A stretch of DNA of 64,000 bases from Salibacterium qingdaonense (GTDB lineage Bacteria > Bacillota > Bacilli > Bacillales > Marinococcaceae), in contig NZ_FOTY01000002.1 in NCBI RefSeq assembly GCF_900114715.1, positions 244,697 to 308,696 on the forward strand. Reading direction: 5' to 3'. Of this stretch, positions 1 through 7,406 are shown one piece after another. Below the pieces are notes generated by a model that saw only the letters and a program-made list of their open reading frames with translations, did not search any database and had not been told where the DNA came from. Positions within the stretch are counted from its first letter, which is position 1, and every line of letters starts with the position of its first letter. The position numbers and the translations under genes were made by a program.

Positions 1-275
1 CAGCAGTTCGCCGGCTAAAACCGGTCACGTCCTGTGACCATCGCCGGCACTAGAACATCCTGTTCGTCGAAGCAGCAGCCGAAGATCCTATCAAACGGCG
101 GTTTTACCGTTTGATGTAGCTGAGGCGCTGCCCGCGGCAAAGAAGACACGGTGAGCCCCGGCGAACCGATGTCGCCCTTGTGCTCTGGAGTGCAAGCGTC
201 CGCCTGCAGCGGATGCCTTAACGTTTAACGGCTTTTGATACAACCCCTTTTTATTTATTGATGGTTTTGTCCCAA
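1..275. repeat. Dispersed repeat element, left copy (cut by window edge)
   Basis: Non-coding, hairpin-rich stretch. Read on the minus strand, 137-191 is a copy of the unit found twice at 62337-62448 (ACTCCAGAGCACAAGGGCGA and onward, about 90 percent identical by eye). The segment 232-275 (TTTGATACAACCCC, then GGTTTTGTCCCA at 263-274) matches the terminal module at 62797-62841 in the same orientation. CAAACGG and CCGTTTG at about 100-121 can pair, and 1-55 holds further inverted GCCGGC and GTCAC/GTGAC motifs. The frame open through it on the minus strand (91-354) runs into the 3-prime end of ylbP and shows no protein family, so I treat the stretch as a repeat rather than a gene. Confidence 0.75.
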
Positions 276-284
276 CTCTTCTTC

Positions 285-800
285 TTATTCCGGAGGGGTC
301 ATATCCGACTGAACGGGTGATTGTTCCTGTGGTTCCACCCCTTCTGGATACCATACATAAGGATTTTCACCACGGTCCCGTTCAGGGTTATACGTGACAT
401 TTTCAAAACCCATCTTCTCCCAGAAATAGTCAGAACGCTGTCGGGCGTTTGTTTTGACCGGGAGATTAAACGATTTTGCATAGTTGACAAGTGCTTCACC
501 GAACCCGCGGCCGCGGTATGGCTCGAGAACTTCCAGTTTCCAAAGTTCCAGGTAGTTTTGCGGTGGTTCAAAATAAAAATCAAATTTGGCGTCTATTTTA
601 TATAAGCACATACGTGCCACCAGACGGTCTCCATAATATATGCCGTAGAAAGGAGATTCGCTGTCATTTTCAATAATATTCTCCTGCAGTTCTTCTTTCA
701 TGGAAAGTTCCTGAACGCCGACTTCCTTGAAATTCTGAAATTCTTCAAGGGTCTTAAAATTAACAAGCAGTCGTTTTATTTCCGGTTGTGTCATGTTCAT
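285..800 (-). CDS. ylbP: GNAT-family N-acetyltransferase YlbP
   Basis: Protein of 171 residues with a GNAT fold signature: the acetyl-CoA binding motif YRGRGFGEALVNYAKSF lies near residues 95-111, followed by a typical C-terminal YFWEKMGFENV strand-helix. It matches the YlbP family of Bacillales, and its position upstream of yllA and bshC is that of B. subtilis ylbP. The substrate is not known. The start is supported by GGGAGGATGAAC just before the ATG. It is transcribed away from yllA; in B. subtilis panE (ylbQ) lies between them, and here it is absent. The C-terminal tail (EPQEQSPVQSDMTPPE) is acidic and probably disordered. Confidence 0.9.
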   Translation of the reverse strand: MNMTQPEIKRLLVNFKTLEEFQNFKEVGVQELSMKEELQENIIENDSESPFYGIYYGDRLVARMCLYKIDAKFDFYFEPPQNYLELWKLEVLEPYRGRGFGEALVNYAKSFNLPVKTNARQRSDYFWEKMGFENVTYNPERDRGENPYVWYPEGVEPQEQSPVQSDMTPPE

Positions 801-915
801 CCTCCCTTATAAAACGGTTTCCCTCCATTTTACTATAAAACAGGTCTGTTTTGGGGGTGGATGTTATGTGATGGGAATAGGCGTAATTCTTTTAATATTC
901 AAATAGAATTAGATA

Positions 916-944
916 TTGCCAACCTTCGTTAAATTTTATATGCT
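916..944 (+). promoter_or_regulatory. Putative SigA promoter for yllA-bshC
   Basis: TTGCCA at 916-921 and TATGCT at 939-944 are separated by exactly 17 bases and lie about 40 bases before the yllA start. The match is five of six at -35 and four of six at -10. Confidence 0.45.
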
Positions 945-982
945 GGCAAAGAACGTATTTACATACAGAGAAAGTTGGAAGA

Positions 983-1378
983 ATGTTGACAGATGTATTG
1001 GTTGCAATTGGGACAGTGCTTCTCGCTTTTCCGCCGGCAGTATGGTATCTCCTTTATATCATTATCGTCAAAACTACTAAAAATAAGGGAAAGGCACTCC
1101 GCAGTGCATCGGACACTACAGCAGTACTCTTCATTGCAGGGGTGGGTCTTCTTTTACATGAAATGACGGGTGATTCGTACTTATGGCTGCTGCTCATCAT
1201 TGTACTGCTTACAGCGGTTGTTTTTACTGTTATTCATTACAGAACCAGACATGATATTGAATTTAAACGTCTGGTGAAAGGAATATGGCGCTTTACCTTC
1301 TTTCTTTTTCTGATTGTTTACCTCCTCCTTTGTGTGTATTCATGGGGGAGCGGTCTGCTTTCTACTTTCCTTGACTGA
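983..1378 (+). CDS. yllA: DUF3397 membrane protein YllA
   Basis: Small integral membrane protein of 131 residues with four hydrophobic segments (about residues 5-27, 42-60, 66-85 and 105-127) and a positively charged loop between the first two (KTTKNKGKALR). It fits the DUF3397 family, which in Bacillales sits directly before bshC. No function is established. The start follows a weak ribosome site (GTTGGAAGA). It ends about 60 bases before bshC, and the two are probably cotranscribed. Confidence 0.85.
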   Translation: MLTDVLVAIGTVLLAFPPAVWYLLYIIIVKTTKNKGKALRSASDTTAVLFIAGVGLLLHEMTGDSYLWLLLIIVLLTAVVFTVIHYRTRHDIEFKRLVKGIWRFTFFLFLIVYLLLCVYSWGSGLLSTFLD

Positions 1379-1439
1379 AAGAACATGATAGTCTGAACAT
1401 CAGAAAAGTATGATGCGGCACTGGAAAGGTTGGAACACA

Positions 1440-3059
1440 ATGCAGGCAGAAACAGTCCCCTCATTTCATCGAACATCCTTCGTGGAAGATTACATAAAAC
1501 AGGAGGACCGTGCTCTTTCTTTTTTTGATTACGGTCTGTCGGATGAAGACATAGAGAAGCGTGTGAAAGAAGTGACCTCCAAAAGCTTTCAACGCACAGA
1601 ACTGTACAACGTTCTTTATACATACAACCAAAAGCATTCCTGCAGCCGCTCCACCTTGGAGCAGCTCAAGAAAATGAAAGATCCGGAGTCTTCTGTCGTA
1701 ATCACCGGACAGCAGGCAGGACTTCTTACAGGACCGCTTTATACAATATTTAAGGCTGTAACAGTATTGAAAGAAGCAGAAGAAAAGGAAAAACAGATAA
1801 AGAAACCGGTGCTTCCAGTGTTTTGGATAGCCGGAGAAGATCATGACTGGGAAGAAGTCAACCACATTTATCTTCCCGGTGAAACCGCCCCGAGCAAAAT
1901 CACGTATCAGGGAGAAGTAAAGCCAGGACACCCGGTTTCTGAACAGAAATTGGAGACAGCAGCATTTGAGGCGTGGTGGCAAGAAGTTTCCAAGGTTCTC
2001 CACGAAACACCACACACCAAAGAGTTATATGAAAGCTTCAAAGAAATAGCCGGGCGATCTGACTCTGTATCGGATTTTTTTGCAGAAGTGATGCACTGGC
2101 TTTTCAGCGGAAGCGGCTTGATTTTAATGGATGCCTCCGACCAGGGGATCCGGAATCTGGAGTCTACCATGTTTCAACAGCTTGTTAATGAACATGAAGT
2201 GGTGGAACAGGCTTTGAAACAGGGGTTGAAGAACCGGGGAGAAACAGCATATGGACGACCGGACGGCTTTCAGGAAAACAGCTCCCATTTTTTCTATCAC
2301 GACCCGAACCGCATCCTTCTCTATAAAGAAGGAGTCGATGATTTCTCTGATAAAAACGGGCGTGTTCATTTTTCATCAGCCTTCCTCAAAGAAGAGGCGG
2401 CCCGCCACCCGGAGAAATTCAGCACGGATGCTCTGACCAGACCGCTGATTCAGGATATGCTCCTGCCGGTCCTTGCTTATGTGGGAGGGCCGGGTGAGAT
2501 CAATTACTGGTCGGTGCTGCAGCCGCTTTTTCATCAGTTCAGCCGGTTTGTTCCTCCGGTCATCGCCCGGGTGGAGGGAACCATTGTTCCACGGAATGTG
2601 CAGTCAGCACTGAACAGGGAACATCTCTTTGCTGAGGATCTTCTCCGACATGGTCCAAAAGCCTATGTGACGCAGATTCGACAGAATGCCGTCGCCATTG
2701 ACGGTACTGTTCTTGGGGAAGAACTACTGCAAAACATCCGGCCTTATCATGACCGGATGAGATCGGCCTGGGAAACAATCGCTCCCTCCGAGGAGAGCTA
2801 TGGAGAGAAAAACTGGAACATTATCGAGCAGGAAATCAAGGCGTTTGCAGGACGGATTAACCGGTATCAGGAGGAACAGGAAGAAGAACGAATGAAGCGG
2901 ATAAACAGAGCCGGGAGGCTTCTTCTTCCTTTCGAACGTCCACAGGAAAGGGTATATAATATTTTGTTTTTCTTGAATGAGTACGGCAGTCATTTCGCGC
3001 TGGATATCATGCAGGCTCTCCAGTTGAGCAATGAACGCCATCATTTAATAAACTTGTAA
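1440..3059 (+). CDS. bshC: Bacillithiol biosynthesis cysteine ligase BshC
   Basis: Catalyses the last step of bacillithiol synthesis, adding cysteine to glucosaminyl-malate (family knowledge). The 539-residue product carries the BshC hallmarks SSVVITGQQAGLLTGPLYT near residue 85 and FWIAGEDHDWEEVNHI near residue 130, a nucleotide-binding-like N-terminal fold, and a long C-terminal coiled coil rich in Glu and Arg (RYQEEQEEERMKRINRAGR). I chose the ATG at 1440, preceded by GGAAAGGTTGGAACACA; an in-frame ATG at 1410 would add ten residues without a ribosome site and without family similarity. A strong terminator follows at 3098. Confidence 0.95.
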   Translation: MQAETVPSFHRTSFVEDYIKQEDRALSFFDYGLSDEDIEKRVKEVTSKSFQRTELYNVLYTYNQKHSCSRSTLEQLKKMKDPESSVVITGQQAGLLTGPLYTIFKAVTVLKEAEEKEKQIKKPVLPVFWIAGEDHDWEEVNHIYLPGETAPSKITYQGEVKPGHPVSEQKLETAAFEAWWQEVSKVLHETPHTKELYESFKEIAGRSDSVSDFFAEVMHWLFSGSGLILMDASDQGIRNLESTMFQQLVNEHEVVEQALKQGLKNRGETAYGRPDGFQENSSHFFYHDPNRILLYKEGVDDFSDKNGRVHFSSAFLKEEAARHPEKFSTDALTRPLIQDMLLPVLAYVGGPGEINYWSVLQPLFHQFSRFVPPVIARVEGTIVPRNVQSALNREHLFAEDLLRHGPKAYVTQIRQNAVAIDGTVLGEELLQNIRPYHDRMRSAWETIAPSEESYGEKNWNIIEQEIKAFAGRINRYQEEQEEERMKRINRAGRLLLPFERPQERVYNILFFLNEYGSHFALDIMQALQLSNERHHLINL

Positions 3060-3097
3060 AAAATAAGAATAATCATGCGCCCTGCGGCGGATTTTTG

Positions 3098-3125
3098 TCC
3101 CCTTCATAAAGAAGGGGATTTTTTT
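3098..3125 (+). terminator. Rho-independent terminator after bshC
   Basis: TCCCCTTC (3098-3105) pairs with GAAGGGGA (3111-3118) around a five-base loop and is followed by seven T residues. It separates yllA-bshC from the division cluster. Confidence 0.9.
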
Positions 3126-3151
3126 GTCGGCAAAAAATTTTGAAACAGCCG

Positions 3152-3207
3152 TGGTATAAAGTGGGGGAATGTGGTACGTTATAGTTAGAAAGTGGAGGGA
3201 GATGGAT
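3152..3207 (+). promoter_or_regulatory. Putative MraZ operator upstream of mraZ
   Basis: TGG triplets occur at 3152, 3162 and 3172, exactly ten bases apart, in the pentamers TGGTA, TGGGG and TGGTA each followed by five other bases. A second ten-base-spaced pair lies at 3193 and 3203 around the ribosome site. MraZ of other bacteria binds tandem TGGGN pentamers separated by five bases before its own gene, so autoregulation is likely. A TATAAA at 3155-3160 could be a -10 box inside the first repeat, but no convincing -35 lies at normal spacing. Confidence 0.6.
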
Positions 3208-3212
3208 GTTCA

Positions 3213-3644
3213 ATGTTTATGGGAGAACATCATCATAATGTGGATGACAAAGGAAGAATGATTATCCCCTCCCGCTTTAGAGACGGGCTTGGAGAGACGT
3301 TTGTCATGACCAGGGGGATGGATGAATGTCTGTTTATCTACCCTATGGAAGAGTGGGAACGTCTGGAGAGTCGTCTGAAGTCCCTTCCTTTCACGAAAAA
3401 AGATGCCAGAGCCTTTACTCGTTTCTTTTTTTCCGGAGCAGCGGAATGTGAACTGGATAAACAGGGGAGGGTGAGCATCCCTTCCACGCTGCGCCGCTAT
3501 GCAGGCATTCAAAAAGAGTGTGTTGTAATCGGCGTTTCCACGAGGGTGGAAGTCTGGAGTCGGGAGAAATGGGAAGTTTACTTTGAAGAGTCACGTGAAT
3601 CATTCTCGGACATTGCAGAAAACATTGTAGATTTTGATTTTTAA
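3213..3644 (+). CDS. mraZ: Division/cell wall cluster transcriptional regulator MraZ
   Basis: AbrB-fold DNA-binding protein of 143 residues, the same length as in B. subtilis. Two tandem SpoVT/AbrB-like halves are visible: [14 protein letters not shown] near residue 10 and [18 protein letters not shown] near residue 82; the DxxGR motif recurs in both as in all MraZ. I chose the ATG at 3213 ([11 protein letters not shown]) because the family begins there; an upstream in-frame GTG at 3192 overlaps the ribosome site GGAGGG. It is the first gene of the dcw cluster and probably represses it through the TGG repeats upstream. Confidence 0.96.
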   Translation: MFMGEHHHNVDDKGRMIIPSRFRDGLGETFVMTRGMDECLFIYPMEEWERLESRLKSLPFTKKDARAFTRFFFSGAAECELDKQGRVSIPSTLRRYAGIQKECVVIGVSTRVEVWSREKWEVYFEESRESFSDIAENIVDFDF

Positions 3645-3692
3645 AATAAAGAAATGAATGTTTCATCAGCCTGTAAAGAAAGGAGGGAGATT

Positions 3693-4631
3693 TTGGGAGC
3701 ATTTCGTCATGACACTGTACTGCTTGAAGAAGCTGTGGACGGGCTTGCTGTGAAAACGACCGGGGTTTATGCCGACTGCACGCTTGGCGCCGGCGGACAT
3801 AGTGAACGTATCGCATCCAGGCTTGGAGAACATGGACGTTTGTATGCTTTTGAACAGGATGCAACGGCTCTGGATCATGCAGCAGAAAGACTTTCTCCTT
3901 ATGAAGACCGCATCACATATATCCATGATAATTTCAACGCTCTTCCGACTGCGTTGGAAAAAGAAGGTGTCCATGGTGTGGACGGCATATTATTTGATCT
4001 TGGTGTTTCTTCTCCTCAGTTTGATGAACCGGAAAGAGGATTCAGCTATCGTTTTGATGCACCTCTGGATATGAGGATGGACAAGCGCATCGAACGGACC
4101 GCTGCTGTCATCATAAATGAATGGAGTTTTCAGAAACTCCACGAAATCATTGCCAAGTATGGTGAAGAAAAGTTTGCCAAGCAGATTGCCCGCAAAATCG
4201 AAGAAAGACGGAAAAGAGCACCGATAAACACGACGTTTGAATTAAATGAATGTATTAAAGAGGGAATCCCGGCACCGGCCCGGAGAACGGGCGGCCATCC
4301 TTCCAAACGGACCTTTCAGGCCCTGCGGATTGCGGTAAATGATGAACTCGACGTATTTGAAACAACTCTTCGTTATGCGTGTGACCTTCTGCACCCCGGA
4401 GGGAGATTATGCGTGATTACCTTTCACTCGCTGGAAGACAAAATCTGCAAAAGAATATTAAAGGAAAAGAGCACCATACCGGATCTCCCGAAAGGTCTTC
4501 CGGTTGTTCCGGAAGGAATGGAACCGGAAATGGAATTGGTCACAAAAAAACCAATCACCGCGGATGAACAGGAACTGAACGAGAACCACCGAGCCCATTC
4601 AGCAAAACTGCGGATTGCAGAGAAAAAGTAG
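3693..4631 (+). CDS. rsmH: 16S rRNA m4C1402 methyltransferase RsmH
   Basis: SAM-dependent enzyme that N4-methylates C1402 in the ribosomal P site. The 312-residue product shows the SAM motif [13 protein letters not shown] near residue 28, [20 protein letters not shown] near residue 100 and the conserved [16 protein letters not shown] near residue 205, plus the C-terminal [13 protein letters not shown]. The start is most likely TTG at 3693, five bases after AGGAGGG, giving [15 protein letters not shown] as in the family; the ATG at 3654 would add 13 unsupported residues. It lies 48 bases after mraZ. Confidence 0.95.
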   Translation: MGAFRHDTVLLEEAVDGLAVKTTGVYADCTLGAGGHSERIASRLGEHGRLYAFEQDATALDHAAERLSPYEDRITYIHDNFNALPTALEKEGVHGVDGILFDLGVSSPQFDEPERGFSYRFDAPLDMRMDKRIERTAAVIINEWSFQKLHEIIAKYGEEKFAKQIARKIEERRKRAPINTTFELNECIKEGIPAPARRTGGHPSKRTFQALRIAVNDELDVFETTLRYACDLLHPGGRLCVITFHSLEDKICKRILKEKSTIPDLPKGLPVVPEGMEPEMELVTKKPITADEQELNENHRAHSAKLRIAEKK

Positions 4632-4644
4632 AGGGGGGATTCTG

Positions 4645-5013
4645 ATGGATAATCTGGCCCGGAAGATGCAGAGACAGCAGCAGACAGAAAGAACGGTACA
4701 TAGAGAAATGAAGACTCATCATGTTCCAGGCAGAGTCACAAAAGGTGAAAAGGTGATTGTCATGGCTATGCTGGCAGCGTTTATTGCCGGCTGCCTGATT
4801 CTTGTCTCAAATTATGCAGGGATATACGGGCAGCAGCAGGAGATTGCCAACCTGAACCAGTCAATAAGCCAGCAGACAGAAACAAATCAAAGCCTGGAGC
4901 AGGAGGTATCCGAATTAAGTGCCCCTGAACGGATTATGCATTACGCCAAAGATGAACTTGGAATGGAACTGGACGATAAGCAGGTGCAGGTCATTCAGGG
5001 TTCCGGATCCTGA
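4645..5013 (+). CDS. ftsL: Cell division protein FtsL
   Basis: Bitopic division protein of 122 residues: a basic cytoplasmic N-terminus, one membrane segment at about residues 36-55 (VIVMAMLAAFIAGCLILVSN) and an extracytoplasmic coiled coil (QQQEIANLNQSISQQTETNQSLEQEVSEL). It forms a complex with DivIB and DivIC and activates PBP2B at the septum. The start follows GAGGGGGG. Its position between rsmH and pbpB is the standard one. Confidence 0.93.
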   Translation: MDNLARKMQRQQQTERTVHREMKTHHVPGRVTKGEKVIVMAMLAAFIAGCLILVSNYAGIYGQQQEIANLNQSISQQTETNQSLEQEVSELSAPERIMHYAKDELGMELDDKQVQVIQGSGS

Positions 5014-5035
5014 TGGGATCTTGTATGAAAAAGGG

Positions 5036-5059
5036 GGGAAGGCCCGGAGCCGGCCTCCC
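5036..5059 (+). other. GC-rich hairpin between ftsL and pbpB
   Basis: GGGAAGGCC and GGCCTCCC pair with a one-base bulge around a seven-base loop. No T tract follows, so it is not a classic terminator; it could be an RNA processing or stabilising element in the 129-base spacer. Confidence 0.35.
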
Positions 5060-5142
5060 TTATCGTGTGTACAAAGCCGTACCGTTGAAGTGAAATTCCC
5101 ATCAGCATTTACCGCTGAGACCGGGATGAAAGTGGTGAAACA

Positions 5143-7326
5143 ATGAACAATCAACGAAAAAGAATGATGATGCGGGCTTTCATCCTGCTGGGAGGCGTTG
5201 TTGTTTTTTTTCTCGTATTTACAGGACGCATTGTTTACGTTCAAGTGAATAAAGAAGTGGGTGGGGAAAACCTCGCTCAGATGGCGGAATCACGCTGGAC
5301 GACAAGCCAAACGCTGGAAGGAGAGCGGGGCACCATCTATGACCGGGACGGGGAGCCGCTCGCAGAAGAAGTACAGTCATATACAGCGTTTGCTATATTG
5401 GACGAAGAGTACGAAAAACACGTAAAGAATGTTGAAAAAACGGCAGAAAAGCTTGCTCCCTTGATTGGGCTGGAGATCACAGAGCTTGAGAATATGCTGG
5501 AAAAAGGGAAAGAAGAAGGGAAATTTCAGATTGAACTTGGGTCGGATTCCAAGTATTTAAGCCTGTCGAAAAAACAGGAAATTGAGCAGCTCAATCTGGA
5601 AGGTATCCATTTCCGCAAAGAACCGAAACGCTATTACCCGAATCAAACGTTTGCTTCTCACATACTGGGTTACACCGAACGTGACATGAGTGAAGCCAAA
5701 ATGGGACTGGAGCTGGAACTCAATGACGCATTGAGTTCTTCAGATGGATCCGTCTCCTACCAACAGAACCGTAAAGGTATTCCGTTGTGGAATATGGAAG
5801 AAACAGTGAAAGAGCCAAGGGACGGGGAAGATGTTCATCTGACGATTGATTCCAATATTCAGACCGTACTGGAACAGGCTATGAGCAAGGTGAATGAAAA
5901 GTACAGTCCAAATAAAATGACAGCTGTGGTTGCCAACGCTGAAACAGGAAAAATTCTCGGTATGGGAAACCGTCCCAGTTTCAACCCGAATAAGTATGAG
6001 TCCATCACCAATTACACGAATTACGCTGTCTCTGATCGGTTTGAACCAGGATCCACAATGAAAATGTTCACTCTTGCCGCAGCACTGGAGGAAGGTGTTT
6101 ATGACGGCAGTGAAACGTATCAATCCGGTACCTATAGTGTTGCTTCGGAGACCATTAATGATCACAACAATGGCGAAGGCTGGGGAACTATTACGTATGA
6201 TGAAGGGTTCCGGCGTTCCTCCAACGTTGCGTTTGCCAAAGTGGCACTCGAAAAACTCGGACCTGAAACATTCTTTCAGTATATGAACGATTTTGGTTTC
6301 TCCGAGCCTACAGGCATTGATCTTCCCAATGAAGCGGACAGTCTGCTGGCAGAACCGAATGAACTCAATACCGCCATCACTGGTTTTGGACAATCCAGCT
6401 CTGTAACACCGATTCAGCAGGTTCAGGCGGCGACCGCTGTTGCCAACGACGGCACGATGATGAAACCCTTTATTGTAAAAAACATGTATAATCAGACAGA
6501 AGAAGAGTACTCCTACGAAGCTGTTCCGGAAGCCGCCGGTACTCCGATCAGCGAATCGACCGCGGCGCAAGTGAGAAAACGAATGAGACAGGTGGTTGCT
6601 TCTGAAGAAGGAACAGGACAGCCTTTTCAGATTGACGGTATTAATGTTGCAGGAAAAACCGGTACCGCTCAGATTAACGATCCTAATGGCCCCGGTTATT
6701 TAAGCGGTCAGGATAAGAATATTTTTTCATTTATAGGTATGGCTCCTGCAGACGACCCGAGCATTATCGTTTATGTGTCTGTAGACCGCCCGGATCTTGA
6801 ACCGACAGAAGCAGGGTCGGCTCCTGTGTCCCAGATATTTAATCCTGTCATGAAACAGAGCCTGTCTTACCTGAACTTGACACCTGAAGATGTGGAAGAA
6901 GAAAAAGTATATGAAGAAGACGGAATGAAGGCAAAAAGTTACAGCGGGGAATCGGTGAATCATGCGGCATCCCGTCTGGAAAAAAATAATTTGAAGCCTG
7001 TCATTATTGGAAACGGAAATACGGTGAAAAGTCAATATCCCGAGCAGGGAGAGCCTCTTATTATAGGCAGCAAAGTATTTCTCAAGACGGATGGTAAAGC
7101 AGAAATGCCTGATATCAGCGGGTGGTCACTGCGGGATGTGAAGCGGATCAGTATGTTTGCAGGTCTGGAACTTGATCACATTGGATCTGGTTATGTAACC
7201 CAGCAGAGCATTGAACCGGGAGCAGAGATTCAGGACGGAGGCTATTTAACAGTGGAGCTGAAAAAAGACCCCGAACAGGAGGAGAGCGGAAGCAGCGGGG
7301 AAGAAGACCGGCAGCAGAGGGAATGA
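5143..7326 (+). CDS. pbpB: Septal transpeptidase, penicillin-binding protein 2B
   Basis: Class B penicillin-binding protein (727 residues) that cross-links septal peptidoglycan. It has one N-terminal membrane anchor (about residues 9-31), a dimerisation domain beginning at ERGTIYDRDGEPLAEE, and a transpeptidase domain with GSTMK (nucleophile Ser near residue 304), SSN near residue 358 and KTGT near residue 505. Two PASTA domains close the protein (about 610-665 and 668-712), followed by an acidic tail. It works with FtsL, DivIB and an FtsW-type polymerase. It is separated by 80 bases from the related spoVD. Confidence 0.96.
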   Translation: MNNQRKRMMMRAFILLGGVVVFFLVFTGRIVYVQVNKEVGGENLAQMAESRWTTSQTLEGERGTIYDRDGEPLAEEVQSYTAFAILDEEYEKHVKNVEKTAEKLAPLIGLEITELENMLEKGKEEGKFQIELGSDSKYLSLSKKQEIEQLNLEGIHFRKEPKRYYPNQTFASHILGYTERDMSEAKMGLELELNDALSSSDGSVSYQQNRKGIPLWNMEETVKEPRDGEDVHLTIDSNIQTVLEQAMSKVNEKYSPNKMTAVVANAETGKILGMGNRPSFNPNKYESITNYTNYAVSDRFEPGSTMKMFTLAAALEEGVYDGSETYQSGTYSVASETINDHNNGEGWGTITYDEGFRRSSNVAFAKVALEKLGPETFFQYMNDFGFSEPTGIDLPNEADSLLAEPNELNTAITGFGQSSSVTPIQQVQAATAVANDGTMMKPFIVKNMYNQTEEEYSYEAVPEAAGTPISESTAAQVRKRMRQVVASEEGTGQPFQIDGINVAGKTGTAQINDPNGPGYLSGQDKNIFSFIGMAPADDPSIIVYVSVDRPDLEPTEAGSAPVSQIFNPVMKQSLSYLNLTPEDVEEEKVYEEDGMKAKSYSGESVNHAASRLEKNNLKPVIIGNGNTVKSQYPEQGEPLIIGSKVFLKTDGKAEMPDISGWSLRDVKRISMFAGLELDHIGSGYVTQQSIEPGAEIQDGGYLTVELKKDPEQEESGSSGEEDRQQRE

Positions 7327-7406
7327 GGAAGACATGCTGTTCTGAAAGCCGAAGAACCAACATAAGCTGATAATACATATCAGAATCTTATGGTGGTGGA
7401 TCGGAC

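Noticed and set aside
91..354. Open frame of 87 codons on the minus strand
   Set aside because: It runs through the repeat unit and into the 3-prime end of ylbP in another frame; similarity to frames at 62324-62512 comes from the shared DNA repeat and shifts frame between copies.
1410..1439. Longer bshC start at ATG 1410
   Set aside because: No ribosome site before it and the extra ten residues do not resemble the family; ATG 1440 fits better.
5740..6570. 276-codon open frame opposite pbpB
   Set aside because: Antisense shadow; rich in Phe, Ile and Cys as expected from reverse-strand reading, with no family match.
7362..7383. SigE promoter before spoVD
   Set aside because: ATA and CATATCAG elements are present but only about 11 bases apart, too close for a SigE promoter.
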